Assembly: GCA_030704615.1 (NCBI GenBank)
Contig: CM060731.1
Location: forward strand, 34,658,001-34,722,000
Source: Takakia lepidozioides
Taxonomy: Eukaryota; Streptophyta; Takakiopsida; Takakiales; Takakiaceae
DNA: 64,000 bases
Direction of reading: 5' to 3'
Part shown: in pieces, positions 44,175 through 54,572 of the stretch
Position numbering within the stretch: position 1 is the stretch's first letter
Layout: each line of letters starts with the position of its first letter
Notes under the pieces: generated by a model
Seen by the model: the letters and a program-made list of their open reading frames with translations, nothing else
The model's database searches: none
What the model was told of the DNA's origin: nothing
Position numbers and translations under genes: made by a program

Positions 44175-46732
44175 CCAGGCCTGTAGGATGCTGACTCCTC
44201 CCAGAAATCCAGGGTGAAGCCCATGGGGTATAACACTGCCCCACCAACGAGGACATCGTAAGAGACCGCGTCTGTCACAATGGCCTTGGCTCGCATCACT
44301 GAGCCATCTACAGGATGATCCGGCTGCAGTCTAATAGCCAACTGATGTCGTGTCATGCCGCGAGCCTGCTCTGATCCTCCCAGAGATGTCTGTATCTGGA
44401 AAGGACAAGGCTCCATATCCGCCTCCATGAGGCCCAAACCTGCAATAGCAGCTCTGCCCAACATCAGTGGCTGAGCTCCTGAGTCTAACAAGACCCGCAG
44501 TGGCCGGTACTTCTTGCCTGCCGGTCCACTCAAAGTGAAAATGCCTCCCTGGTTGTCTAACAAGACAACTCCAGGTGTCACCATGGCGCGCTCAATGGCT
44601 GGCCTAGCTGGCAGCTCCGTCAACCTAGCAGCTGCAGCTTGCCAGGGCGCTGCCGTGGCAGTCTTGACCCTCAAATCCGAGGATCCCTCTGCCACTACAC
44701 CTTCTACTAACTCCGCAGAAGATGAAGTGACCTCCCCACTCTCACAGAGTGTTGCTGCTAGTCTGAACACTGCAGCTGGTCTCACCCCCGGCGTCGCAAT
44801 CATGGTTGCCGAGAACAATGGGGCTTGACACACAGAGGTGGCTGCTCCCAATAACACACCGGCTGCACTAGCCTTGGTAGCAGGTGTCAGTGCTGCACGT
44901 GTAGCTCTCCCCAATGGCATAGTAATCTCCGCCTCGGTAACAGTCGGGCGAGAACTAGGTGCCATGGATGGCGTTGACACTGTCTCCGCCAATGTGAATG
45001 ACTGGGGAAGCCTCGCCTGACGGCTTGCCTCCCCACGCTGTGGATCCAATTCCACCTCTGCACCTCGTGGCTCAGGAACTCGTGCTGCTCCTCGAGTCAC
45101 GGCTGCAGCAGACTCCACCTGCTCTAGTGGTAGTGCTGCTCCGCACATAAATCCCATGCCTCCCATATCTCCTCCCTCAGGAGCAGGAGGTGGACCATCC
45201 CGCCTGGGAGCCGGTACCGCCTGAGCTATAGCCATGGCAGCGAGCCTCTGCTCTAGCTGCTGAAGCCGGTTGGCCATGCCTTGATCAACGCCCTGACCTC
45301 CGCGTCCTTGGCCATGTTGAGCTTGCCCTTGGCCTGCACCTCGTGCCCGACCACCTCGTCCTCTCTGGGCTGGTCCACCTCGCCCCCGGCCACCATTGTT
45401 CCCTTGGAACTGGCCTGGGCGCAACTCAGGATGTAAGTCATAACACTGGGCATCTCCATGCCCATATTTGCCACAATGCCCACACTGCAACTGTGCAGGC
45501 TGTGCTTGTGCCGGCCTTCTGCCACTCTCTGGGCAATCTCTCTTGACATGGGGTCCTCCACATGTCCAACATATCACCCCTGGTTGCTGTTGGCCTGCAA
45601 AAGATGCCACGGGCCTCTGCACCTGAGGTCCCCTGTAAGCTCCATGGAACTTGGGCTGGGCAACCTTGCCCCCCTGACCACGCTGTTGTGCAGTCCCTTG
45701 TGCTTGTGGGCTGACAGCTGTGCCCCGTACAGGCATGTCCTTGCCAAATCCAATTGTAACAACTCGCTCCTCCACCATGTTGAGCTCAATCCGCTCAGCC
45801 AGCAGAAACACATCTGCTAATGTGGGTTGGGCTGCTTGTAACAGGGTTGCATCTCGCACCCTTCTCTTGAGCTCCTTGTCCAGAATTCCATACCAAAACT
45901 GGATTGCCTGAGCTTCAGTAACCCCTTGGGTCACACTTATCAAGCGCCTCATACGAGTGTACGCCTCTCGCAGGCTCTCACTGGGTTTGCGCTGGAAGTC
46001 TTGCAAACTTCGCAGCTTCTCTGTCCGTACACCTTGGTAGTTCCTCCGCAACTCCTGGAAGAACTCCACCACCGGGTTGAATCTAGGCACATGGGTTGTA
46101 GCTGTGGCAGGAGGAGTAGTAGCACCTTCTGAACTGGTACCACCTGCAGAAGTACCAGCACTACCTGCTCCACTACTAGTGCTGGCAGTGGGAGCTATTG
46201 GTACTGATGCAGCTACTGGTCGCGTCGTGCCTCGAGTAATGGAGATGTAGTCAGGTGACCAATACATCCTCCACTCTTCAATCTCTGCTTCATGTCCTCG
46301 CCTGAACTCGTGGTAATCGTCCATAGGCGGGCCTTCCAAATGCTGGAACAGTCCCTTCCACGCCATGAATGGGGTGAATAGATGTGGATTGCGCATCTGC
46401 TGCAAATCACACCAGCTGTCGAACTCCTGGATAAAGTCATCCAACTCGATTGTGCCCACAGCTCCAGAGTACCTACGAGGCCCCTTGGTAGCTCCATACA
46501 TCTCCTCCATGTCGTCCCACAACAATGGCGAATGAAAGTGCACACCTGTTGATGAAGCCTCCGAGCCTGTGTCTGACTCTACAGTAATTGAGGGTGGCGG
46601 TGAAGGTGGTCTGAATCGAATACCTCGTCTTGTGAACCCACTCTCACTGTTACTGCCTGTAGCCGTACTCCCCTCAAAACCCTTGGGTAACTCCGTAATG
46701 ACACTCACAATGTGCACCTCCTCCAGTGACAC
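44084..46732 (-). CDS. gag: Gag-protease polyprotein
   Basis: About 882 codons. The frame opens after TAG with no ATG near, GTG being the first start-like codon at 46732, so the real start may be internal. The capsid-like gag region lies around residues 220-330 (VEFFQELRRNYQGVRTEKL, LREAYTRMRRLI, AIQFWYGIL). Two zinc knuckles follow, CWTCGGPHVKRDC (CX2CX3HX4C) and CGHCGKYGHGDAQC (CX2CX4HX4C). An Arg/Gly-rich stretch suited to RNA binding comes next. The aspartic protease signature LLDSGAQPLMLGRAAI is near residue 745, with the catalytic Asp in DSG. The ORF ends at 44084 inside the methyltransferase ORF. N-terminal sequence is shared with the remnant at 31099-31311. Confidence 0.88.
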   Translation of the reverse strand: MSLEEVHIVSVITELPKGFEGSTATGSNSESGFTRRGIRFRPPSPPPSITVESDTGSEASSTGVHFHSPLLWDDMEEMYGATKGPRRYSGAVGTIELDDFIQEFDSWCDLQQMRNPHLFTPFMAWKGLFQHLEGPPMDDYHEFRRGHEAEIEEWRMYWSPDYISITRGTTRPVAASVPIAPTASTSSGAGSAGTSAGGTSSEGATTPPATATTHVPRFNPVVEFFQELRRNYQGVRTEKLRSLQDFQRKPSESLREAYTRMRRLISVTQGVTEAQAIQFWYGILDKELKRRVRDATLLQAAQPTLADVFLLAERIELNMVEERVVTIGFGKDMPVRGTAVSPQAQGTAQQRGQGGKVAQPKFHGAYRGPQVQRPVASFAGQQQPGVICWTCGGPHVKRDCPESGRRPAQAQPAQLQCGHCGKYGHGDAQCYDLHPELRPGQFQGNNGGRGRGGPAQRGRGGRARGAGQGQAQHGQGRGGQGVDQGMANRLQQLEQRLAAMAIAQAVPAPRRDGPPPAPEGGDMGGMGFMCGAALPLEQVESAAAVTRGAARVPEPRGAEVELDPQRGEASRQARLPQSFTLAETVSTPSMAPSSRPTVTEAEITMPLGRATRAALTPATKASAAGVLLGAATSVCQAPLFSATMIATPGVRPAAVFRLAATLCESGEVTSSSAELVEGVVAEGSSDLRVKTATAAPWQAAAARLTELPARPAIERAMVTPGVVLLDNQGGIFTLSGPAGKKYRPLRVLLDSGAQPLMLGRAAIAGLGLMEADMEPCPFQIQTSLGGSEQARGMTRHQLAIRLQPDHPVDGSVMRAKAIVTDAVSYDVLVGGAVLYPMGFTLDFWEESASYRPGWQSGDGRRAQLPVTFIGGIAAAQRGRCQH

Positions 46733-46741
46733 TATAAGGCT

Positions 46742-46760
46742 CTAGTACTAATCTAATAGT
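46742..46760 (-). promoter_or_regulatory. Possible degenerate tRNA-iMet primer binding site
   Basis: The minus-strand TAGTACTAGAGCCTTATAG matches TGGTATCAGAGCC-type initiator-Met sites at 10 of 13 core positions and lies just before gag. If it is real, everything from 50392 to about 46762 would have to be LTR, which the left repeat does not support. Confidence 0.3.
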
Positions 46761-47243
46761 GACACGGGTGGGCACCTGTTGCAGTCTAAGGGTCATATCC
46801 CAATGGCTCAGGGCACCTGCACCTGCATCCACCGCAAGAACTCCTATGGTTGGCTGGTCATCAACCCAGCCTCACCATAGAAGAAACACTGGTGGTCTTG
46901 CTGGTCATCACTCCAGCCTCACCACCGACAGCATACTCTAGGATTGACCGGTGATCAAATCCGGCCTAATCCCTATGAAAGCAAGCGCCCACACAAAACC
47001 AACATGGCGCACAGTCAAGCATGCAGGTGTTGGGGGGGATCCAAACACAAGAAATCAAAACATCAACACCCCCACACCAAAATCCAGCAGCAACGCTGAT
47101 CCTGCAGAATATCCCAGCCCAAAACCCGGACTGACTGGCCTCCACCAAGAGAGGCTTTGGCAACTACAAGTATAAGGTAATGAAAATAGTACAGAGATGG
47201 AGGGGAAGAATAGAAGCCCGCCCAAGCAAGATCTAACCCTGAT

Positions 47244-47993
47244 CTATGCTATCAACTTCCAGACTTCTCTCAAAGTACCTCGCTCCGCTTGATGGTAAGG
47301 TGTAGGAGGTATATCTATGTCCAGAAACCTGCCACTAACCTTGTCCCAAGCTACAGTAGCTCGCTCTAACCAACCCTCCTCCTCTTTCTGCCAGGTAGAG
47401 ACAAAGCAACACTCTGCTATCTCCCGCTCACTGAACACTAAAGAAAACAAAGGTAGGGTCTGATAGTCTCTCAACTCGAAAGCTTTGAGACGGTTGCGGG
47501 TGTCTTCATTGCGAATGACTGCATCGCCTTCAAACAGAACAAACTTGTCCTCGCTAATGAACCCCCGCTCGTGGTTGCCTTGTGCAGAGCGTGTCCGACT
47601 GCAACACTGTCTAATTGCACAAACTTGTGCAGCTCCTGCTCCTCTGCTCCAGTACACCACGGCCTTGTGGCTGAACACCTTGGTCCCCGGTGCTGTCTTT
47701 GGCTGTGTTCCAAGCCTAGCTTTCACCCACTTTGGTATTTCACCTACAGCTGCAGAACTGCTGGCTCCAACAGAGTTCTGACTGTCCAAGGCGATATTGA
47801 GGCCCTCAATGCCAACTACAGCAGTCTGTTGTCTACTGCTAATGCCTGACTCCCAGTATGCAATCAACTCGTCCAACTGTTCTCCACTCAAATCAGTCTG
47901 AGTTCCTTGGGAAACATAAATCCTGTCCCCTTGTGTGCACAGGCTAAGAGAAGAGACCTGCCCTTCAATTACGTCCTCATTGCCCCCAGCCAT
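47244..47993 (-). CDS. Extra leader ORF of the methyltransferase element, unknown function
   Basis: A complete 249-codon ORF with ATG at 47993 (MAGGNEDVIEGQVSS) and a stop at 47244 lies upstream of gag on the same strand. The protein is acidic in its first third and more mixed later, with phrases such as IPKWVKARLGTQPK, FVLFEGDAVI and LPLFSLVFSEREIAECCF. I recognise no domain, zinc motif or membrane segment. Its length and clean termini suggest it is or was expressed. It could be an accessory protein of the element or captured host sequence. The related fragment at 28977-31320 has no recognisable counterpart. Confidence 0.5.
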   Translation of the reverse strand: MAGGNEDVIEGQVSSLSLCTQGDRIYVSQGTQTDLSGEQLDELIAYWESGISSRQQTAVVGIEGLNIALDSQNSVGASSSAAVGEIPKWVKARLGTQPKTAPGTKVFSHKAVVYWSRGAGAAQVCAIRQCCSRTRSAQGNHERGFISEDKFVLFEGDAVIRNEDTRNRLKAFELRDYQTLPLFSLVFSEREIAECCFVSTWQKEEEGWLERATVAWDKVSGRFLDIDIPPTPYHQAERGTLREVWKLIA

Positions 47994-48615
47994 ACAAGGA
48001 GGACATCTACAGACTTGTCTCTCGTGTAGACCACAACAGGTTCTAGAAACAGAATTGTAGATCTTTCATAGCACACTCACACTCACACTCACCCTCAAAA
48101 AATTCCATAGATTTTTAGCAGAGTCCAAAAACTAAAACCAGGTCTGAGTATGTAGATTTCCACAATCTGTAGGTCCTCGCGCAAATTTGAGGTCAAACAG
48201 CCTTTGTATGACCAAGTTATGGCAAAAACAGGCTCTGTATAATTTAAATTGGATCAAAGCAAAGCTCCAAATGTATTTCAATAAATACAAGTATTTTTGG
48301 CGTACCCTACATGTTTCATGCGAATACCCGTAATTCCGAGGACGGATCTCTACATATGCAGGAGCTTTAAAACTGGGAGTCGGGGATTTGCTACTGGTCG
48401 GTGTAGGAAAGAAAACTTCGCAGTCTGGTGCCAAGCGTCACGAATACCACTCCAAACAGCGATGGCCTAATGCCCAAGATCCTGTCTTAACTGCGTGATT
48501 TGTTCAATCAATGGAGCCCCTTCAAGCAACTGCTTCGGTCGTTTGTACTGATCATGTCTTCTTAGCTAGCCCCCCACCCTGCCCCCTCCCTCTCACATTG
48601 TGTCAGATGAACACC

Positions 48616-48885
48616 TTAGCACGGAAGAGGCCATCGAGCAGAATTGACATCACGGTGGACATAGTGGGCCTTGGTGTAATCGTGGATGTACTCCAGCCCC
48701 CTCGCTACATCCAAGGCTATCTGCACTCTGCCTGACCACGGTAATGGCCGATGCCCATTTGCAGCAGCGTTATGAAGACGATCGGTGAGAGCTCCCTTCT
48801 CAACCAACTCGTAAACCAGGAACAGACTAGTCTCACCTGCCGAATATCCGATCAACTCCGCCTTCGGTGGAACAACCCAACTCAC
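48616..48885 (-). pseudogene. Fragment of a LysM-type receptor-like kinase
   Basis: The frame reads [20 protein letters not shown], then [20 protein letters not shown] and [10 protein letters not shown]. This is kinase subdomains V to VIB, closest in style to plant CERK1/LYK chitin receptors. It stops right after the HRD loop, before DFG, and the lobe upstream is missing or unrecognisable. It is non-functional. It lies inside the retrotransposon leader, so it may be host sequence captured by the element or debris from a nested event. Confidence 0.7.
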
Positions 48886-49724
48886 AAAGAATTCAGACCA
48901 GTTCCCAACGTATCTGGAGCGACCCTAGAAATTGTATTCTCGCACGGTACATTTGGGAGTAATTGTTAACCCAACTGGCTGGCTTCCTTGGTTGGGTACC
49001 TTTGCATTCAAGACCCTTTTTTATGCAGAGTATCAAAGCAGGCGGTCTCATGGGGTCTCATACAGGTCCACGCAAATCACCAGTCCAAAGGTGGCCGACC
49101 ACTTTTCAGGCTTCAAACACCTGGCTACCAGGTACATGAATCAATGGGTTTTATACTTCGCTCTGATTTCTTCAATAGCTGATGTCGTAGCTTCCTTTGT
49201 CTGGAATGTCGCTTAGACAATCGTCTTCTGCATCCCTCATGTTGATGCAAAAGATCCGCAAGCTGGAGAATTTTTTTAAGACAAATAAAATAAAATAAAA
49301 CCCAATGTGACCAGCAGCAGCCGACAGAGGCTGATAGGTGGCAGACCTCCTACTAGCTCTCCAGCAGCCCGCAGTAGTTTGAACCTTCCACCCTGAGCCT
49401 AGCAGGCATGAAGAAGGGCGGGAATCTTCCAGCTTCCCCGAATGATACACCCGATGCAGTGAAAATCAGAATAATACAAAGCTCTACCCTGTTTCCACAA
49501 GAAAATCGCAGTGATAGAGACGTCCCAGTGAAATGATATTGCTCAAGAGTTGACGCATTACATCACCAATAAGTACAATCGACATCTGCACGCATTGGCT
49601 GATGACGTGCAATCCAACACGATGCCCAGGTAGCAGTTCCGCACACTGTCACCGCCTGCTCTACATTCTCGTGGCCTCACTAGCCCCAATACATGCTTCT
49701 ACTTGTGCTCGACTCGGTGATTTC

Positions 49725-49815
49725 AGATGCCACTAGTACTTGGACCGGCCCCATGGTGAAGATTGAACCTGCTCGACCTTCAGTGTCCGGCAATGCACCG
49801 GTTAACCTATATTAC
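49725..49815 (-). other. Possible tRNA-like / SINE head
   Basis: On the minus strand GGTTAACCGGTGCATTG (A-box-like) and GGTCGAGCAGGTTCAATC (B-box-like) have tRNA-like spacing, but no full cloverleaf could be drawn. Confidence 0.25.
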
Positions 49816-50036
49816 GGGAAGCAATACCTTCTTTCAACAATATGGGCTTCTCAGTTCAGCCCCTTCCAACAACCTTGTACAAAGCAAAGCATTCTGTTCT
49901 CGACAGATATATATATGGATTACATAATTCTCCACTTCACCAGCTCTCAAACAAGCTTTGAAACAAAAACAAGTATACTAGTGCTAACTAAAAACTCACA
50001 TCTAGCACTGACAATGCAAGCTCATCTTTCTCGAGT

Positions 50037-50392
50037 GATAAACAAAGCTAAAAAGGACATACACTTCCAACACAAGAAATATGAAATCCATCGCTATCAC
50101 TCATTGAAACTGAAGTCGAGCCAGGGGCACCCCAAGCTATGGGGACTCCACCCCACAACAACCTGTATCCCTACATAAGCACACTAAAACCTAAACACAT
50201 GCAGGAGCTCGGTCGCGCAGGCTCAACTCGAGAAAGATGAGCCGCGCGACTGCCGCTCTCGTGAAGATAAGACGGACCAGGTGTCAAACTAAACTTGACA
50301 CCTGATTTAACACTTGACCTAAATCCAAGTGTTAAATACAAATAACTAGTTTTATTCTAGCTGTTTTCACACTGTGCTTATTTAACTTGACA
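50037..50392 (-). repeat. 5' LTR segment of the methyltransferase element
   Basis: It starts TGTCAAGTT on the minus strand at 50392 and is 99% or more identical to 38689-39044. It is not followed by the 89-bp end present in the left copy. Instead unrelated sequence starts (CACTCGAGAAAGATGAGC). The 16-mer GCTCATCTTTCTCGAG at 50020-50035 is an inverted copy of a segment inside this LTR near 50229. Confidence 0.75.
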
Positions 50393-50570
50393 AACAGAAT
50401 AATTAATTTATTTTGAAAACTAGAAAAAGGACAAAGAAGAACATAGCTAAGATGGTTATGAGGTGTATACCCATTTCGGGGAGGGGTTCCGAATTTGCTG
50501 TTATTGCTGCTCGCTCTCTTTTCCTTCGCGGTGAGCAACGACCATCTCCGGCTCATCTCCTCCATCTTGC

Positions 50571-50594
50571 AACGTCGACTGGGCAGTGGAGGTT
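50571..50594. repeat. 24-bp palindrome, two arm mismatches (spacer GG)
   Basis: AACGTCGACTG-GG-CAGTGGAGGTT: right arm perfect, left arm with two changes. It lies between the ParB/methyltransferase-like gene and the retrotransposon edge. Confidence 0.75.
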
Positions 50595-50876
50595 GTTTGT
50601 TTGACCGGATCAGTTGGGCTGGCCCTTATTGTTAAGTCCACCTACCTCCTCACTGTTTGAGTCGCGATGGATTCTGTCCGGGTTTGTGTGATTTCCTCCA
50701 ATTTCCGTTCATGGATCTATACGAGTTTTCTTACCGTCAGTTGTAAAGTTCAAGAAGGTGGGAAATATTAAGATACAGATCAGGTATTGCCAAAAACACA
50801 ACCAGAACACAACCAGATGCAATACACACAATTTGTTCCATTTATAATGCTTAAAGACACCATAATTCTCCAGGTG

Positions 50877-52999
50877 TCATTCGTTACCTACATCCAAATT
50901 GACATGCTGGGAGACACTTTGAGAGCGAGTTGGGCTCTGATATCGGCCTCTGCCTCCGCTGTTTTTTCTTGGGAACGGACTTTTAGTCCTGGCTCTGTCA
51001 CCACTGTCCATTTTTGCGGGGGACGGGCTCTTAATCCTCCCTCTGTGTCCGCTGTCTTTTGTGGGCCACAGGCTCTTTGTCCTCGCTCTCTCTACCCTCT
51101 TTTTGGCGGGAGATGGGGACATTGGCGCCGGCTCGTCCCCTTCTACAGGTTTAAACCAGTCGTCTGCACTCCCAATAAAATTGCCGTGCACCTCGATTGA
51201 GTTCGCCTCCGCACCCCTTGATGGTGAAGCAAGATTACTTTTAGTTCTCTCGCGTGAACTCGACAAATCCCCATCCTGAATCACGACATTGTGGACCGCA
51301 ATGTCTTGGGTGATGTTCTCAATACCATCCTATGACTGAGTTCTGAAGTCCTGAATCACATCTAGGTGTCCAGCCTCCCAATGGTTGGCATTGTCACCAT
51401 CGTGGCCCTCGTTGTCCCCGTTACCATCGATGCCCTCGTCCTCCTCTCCGTGTTCGGAATGTCCGCCTCCTTCTTCCAAGTCTTCATCTTCCTCCTCCTC
51501 ATCCTCATCATCGTCTCCGCCGTCAACCTCTTCAGCAACATTGTCATTCTCAATTTGAAGCTTCTTAAAATTCGCTTAACTTTTCCTTTGCAAAACTTTT
51601 TTTTGGTTGAGTGGTTGATGTCAAGCACTCGAATGTTTCTTGCCTGCAGATAAACCCAGTCAGTAAAACAGAGGACGTGTTCGATCAAAAATGTAAAATT
51701 CGTATTTAAAATGCAAAAAGGTTTTACACTTACATGAAGGGCGTACGTCAACATCACGCCTCCGAAGATGTTGACAGCGGATATCCCGTCTCGACAAAAC
51801 AGGGAGGCCAAATAGTCGTATGTGTCATCTCGTAGCTCATGATTATAAGTCATGCACTCTTCTTCAAAAGCTGATGGCTTCTCGGAGGGCCCTTCTTGAA
51901 TCGACTGTATTGGCTCGATTAACGGTACGGTGGAGATGTGCTCGTCCGGATTCTGCATCTCCTCAGGTGTCGCTGGAAAAACATAGTCCAGGCACAGTAC
52001 AGTCCGAGAGAAAGTCTTCGTGCTGTTTTTGTAAATATTTTCATACTCTCCCGGAACATAAAATCCCTGACGGACAAGATACGATGTTCTTCCGGGACCA
52101 TTTTGGATGTAGGAGACCAGATTGGCCGAGGACGGTTGCGTCGAGAAGAAAACAAAAGCACTCGTGTTCATTTTCTGAGCTACAAAGGCCTCCAGTATGT
52201 TCACATAATCCTTGGACTCAAATACGACAGAGTCGTCTTCAGAAACTGTATTGACGAACACCATCGCTATGTTGTCAAACCGTTTCTTCGGTGCGAGTCG
52301 CAGACGGGACTTGGCATCGGCGAATTTTGTTTCTCCACCCATGATAGCGTAATAAGTCTTGAAACTCGCTGAAATAATCGCCATGACATCCTCTCTATCC
52401 TCATAAGCTTTCTTGATGGAGGAGACATACTTAACAAAAGCGGCCGTGAGTGGTTTTGTCTCCATGTTCATCTTGATCTTGCTTTGGATGTAATCCGTCC
52501 CCAGTTTGTCTTTAAATGTTGAGAACTCTGCCTTATTGAAGTAGTACTTTCTCTTCACTTCACGCCACTCGTTCTTAGTGTACGGTTCCGTGCACTGTTT
52601 GCTCCTCCGAGGCCACCCCAACACTTCCATAACATCGTCGACAATAAACCGGCGCATTTTCATGTCGTCTATGTACTTGTTCATGCCTTGAATTGATTTG
52701 TCTTGACCTTTGTAATCTCGAATGGTCAATTTCAGGTCTAGGATTTTTTGAGCAACTTTTATCAGCTGCCATCTGTTCAACCCTTGCACCTTTGCGATAG
52801 CAGATTTCGTGAGCTATTGCTGTTCACCCTTGTACTGTAACCCAAGCAGGTTGAGTAGCTTTCCTTGCTCCCAATTTTTTAAAATATCTTCCCATATCTT
52901 CCAAATGTCGTCGTCGCAAAGTACCAGGACCATTGCCTCCTTAATGCTACCCATTTCAAGTATCAAATGACAGGCAAACATGAACTCCTGCACATTCAT
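50877..52999 (-). pseudogene. Degenerate beta-class-type DNA methyltransferase-like region with acidic and SP-rich tails
   Basis: Downstream exons of the ParB-like gene. Exon 52999 to about 51735 reads EFMFACHLILEMGSIKEA ... LRLAPKKRFDNIAMVFVNTV ... SAFVFFSTQPSS ... DDTYDYLASLFCRDGISAVN, then IFGGVMLTYALH. It splices (GTAAGTG, then CTGCAG at about 51650) to ARNIRVLDINHS. The end resembles the SAM-binding F-x-G-G ... A-x-x-x-R-x-V-x-x-ID motif that lies C-terminal in permuted N6-adenine/N4-cytosine methyltransferases, but the catalytic D/SPPY is absent: VFVNTV stands there. An acidic tail (about 51550-51360) and repeats of R-x-R-x-KSPSPAK type (51200-50890) follow. In-frame TAG codons lie at 52814-52816 and 51330-51332, and a frameshift near 51570, so the gene is dead as read. 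Confidence 0.45.
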
Positions 53000-53126
53000 T
53001 CAGGGATAAATTACTTGTCACTCCGACAACAGAAGTATTCTTTAGCATAAAATGAATGTGAATAGTAGATTTTGATTCCATAAATGCATACCTTCCATTA
53101 TTTCGTCTCGGACTTGGTGGTGTGAT

Positions 53127-54475
53127 CGTTGTATTTCTTTGGCTTCCCCCTCAGGTTGAATAACATTCGCGTATGCGCAACTTTCTCCGGTATTGTTGTA
53201 TCAAACTTTTGTGCCTTATTGGGATCGTTGAGGAGCTTTGACAACTTCAGGAGCCTTTGTTCATCGATAGACCATACAATCTTCGCAGGCCACTCCCGGT
53301 AGTACTCCTTCAGTTCGCTGTCGACAAGATCCTCGAGAAGTTCCTGCTACAGTTAATGTAAAATGGGTGAGATAGTTGAAAGTGTGGGGATATATCCAAT
53401 TTTGTAGTTCAACACCAACCTCCACTGCCCAGTGGAGGTTCGTTAAAAAAGAGGTCTGGGAGGAAATGAAGTCCATTACCTTTGCTGCCACGATGGTGTG
53501 TTGTCCACCAATTACGAAGAACCTTGATACGTCCATCTCCTTCCATTGCTTCGGTCGCGATGAAGCAATCTTCTTTGGATTGAAAGGGTTGATTGGCGCA
53601 AGATACACCGGATGTTTGGAGTCGAACAAATGAAGTTGGAAGAGTCGCGCTTTCACTTCGTCCCTATGCTTGATATTTAACGGCATGTAAACCATGCTCC
53701 TTGGAGCTAGTTCCATCACGGAAACCTTCACAAGGAAGGTACTCTCGAATCCGAATGGAAATACATCATTGTATTCCTTCGTGACCCCTCCTCCATCTTC
53801 TCTCATTTTTCCTTGTCAAAAATCTCCCCAGCTTTAGTTCTCTTGTTATCTGACATCAATGCTGGATCCTGATCCTCCTTCTGTTTCTTCTTTCCTACGG
53901 AAGTCCCGGCCTCATTGTCATCATTGTCGGTTGTCGACGACTTGCGTTTTCCCTTCTTCGGCTTTGATGCTTCTTGTAGTGCTCGCTTCTTGCGAATGTC
54001 GTTCCCCATTGCGTGCAGAAGATCCAGAAAAATACTCCAGGTCCTCGACAAACCTACGTCTGTAAATACTGAGCCTTCGTCTGGAAATCTAAAACCCAGT
54101 GCAACGCATTCACTCATCAATGACTTGTTCAGATGACCCACCTCCACTTTGAAACCAAACATCCTGGGGGTTCTCGCATCCTCATGCATGAACAAAACCA
54201 ACATCGGGTTTTCCTCTTCAGATTCAAGCTCTATATGGAGAGCTTCTGCGTATTTTAAGTCTGTTATTACTCCAAGACTTCTGTAATGAAAAGACAGTTT
54301 GTGATCAAGAGGTGTACCGACAGGCACGATGCCCCAATCTGTCACCTCTGGGTTAAGCTCAAAAATAGCGGTATGCTCAGTTTTGAAATGTGAGGACTTC
54401 TAGCATACGAATGCGCCACAAATATCTCCAATCAATTCCGGGACGCAATCTGGTGGTGTAGGATGTCTTCTGTTA
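53127..54475 (-). pseudogene. ParB/sulfiredoxin-fold-like protein, N-terminal part of the broken gene
   Basis: Coding sequence starts after a TAACAG acceptor at about 54470 (RHPTPPDCVPELIGDICGAF) and is interrupted by TAG at 54400-54402. It continues SSHFKTEHTAIFELNPEVTD and a Lys-rich stretch, then needs a one-base shift at 53803-53806 to reach the ParB-like part. There MVYMPLNIKHRDEVKARLFQ is followed by RFFVIGGQHTIVAAK, matching the ParB-N signature in which G-x-H-R/T precedes an AAx helix. An intron with GTAATGG and TTAACTGTAG borders holds a 24-bp palindrome, and the next exon (QELLEDLVDSELKEYYREWP) runs to about 53127. ParB-N folds bind DNA, hydrolyse CTP or act as nucleases, and are often fused to DNA methyltransferases in phages and bacteria. 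The activity here is unknown. Confidence 0.5.
53417..53440. repeat. 24-bp palindrome, perfect copy (spacer CC)
   Basis: AACCTCCACTG-CC-CAGTGGAGGTT lies inside the probable intron that interrupts the ParB-like domain after TIVAAK. Confidence 0.9.
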
Positions 54476-54548
54476 CAACCAAACACAAATTCATTAGATA
54501 ATCAAATAACGGATCTCTCTTACTAGCATCCATCATTCCAGAAATGAG

Positions 54549-54572
54549 AACCTCCACTGGACAGTGGAGGTT
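54549..54572. repeat. 24-bp palindrome, perfect copy (spacer GA)
   Basis: AACCTCCACTG-GA-CAGTGGAGGTT lies between the end of the YSPASP-repeat gene (54792) and the first recognisable exon of the ParB-like gene. Confidence 0.9.

Larger units (their letters stand above)
38601..50392 (-). mobile_element. Ty3/gypsy LTR retrotransposon carrying a C5 DNA methyltransferase and a PHD finger
   Basis: A minus-strand element of about 11.8 kb has outer repeats 38601-39044 and 50037-50392. The internal order is leader with extra ORF (47244-47993), gag-protease (46732-44084), DNA methyltransferase (44174-42525), and RT-RNaseH-integrase-PHD (about 42540-39392). The shared 356-bp LTR segment differs at one base that I could find (38755 against 50103), so the insertion is recent. 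The flanks share AACA on both sides, a possible short target duplication. The domain order RT-RH-IN places it in Ty3/gypsy. The LTR ends and leader are irregular (see LTR entries). It sits between the phosphatase pair and the ParB-like gene of the older cluster. Confidence 0.85.

Noticed and set aside
47244-47993. Envelope protein for the retrotransposon
   Set aside because: No signal peptide, membrane segment or glycosylation-rich ectodomain, and it lies upstream of gag rather than after integrase.
51366-51653. Hydrophobic plus-strand ORF resembling a membrane protein
   Set aside because: It is the antisense of the acidic Glu/Asp-rich tail; GAG/GAC codons read backwards give Leu/Val/Phe.
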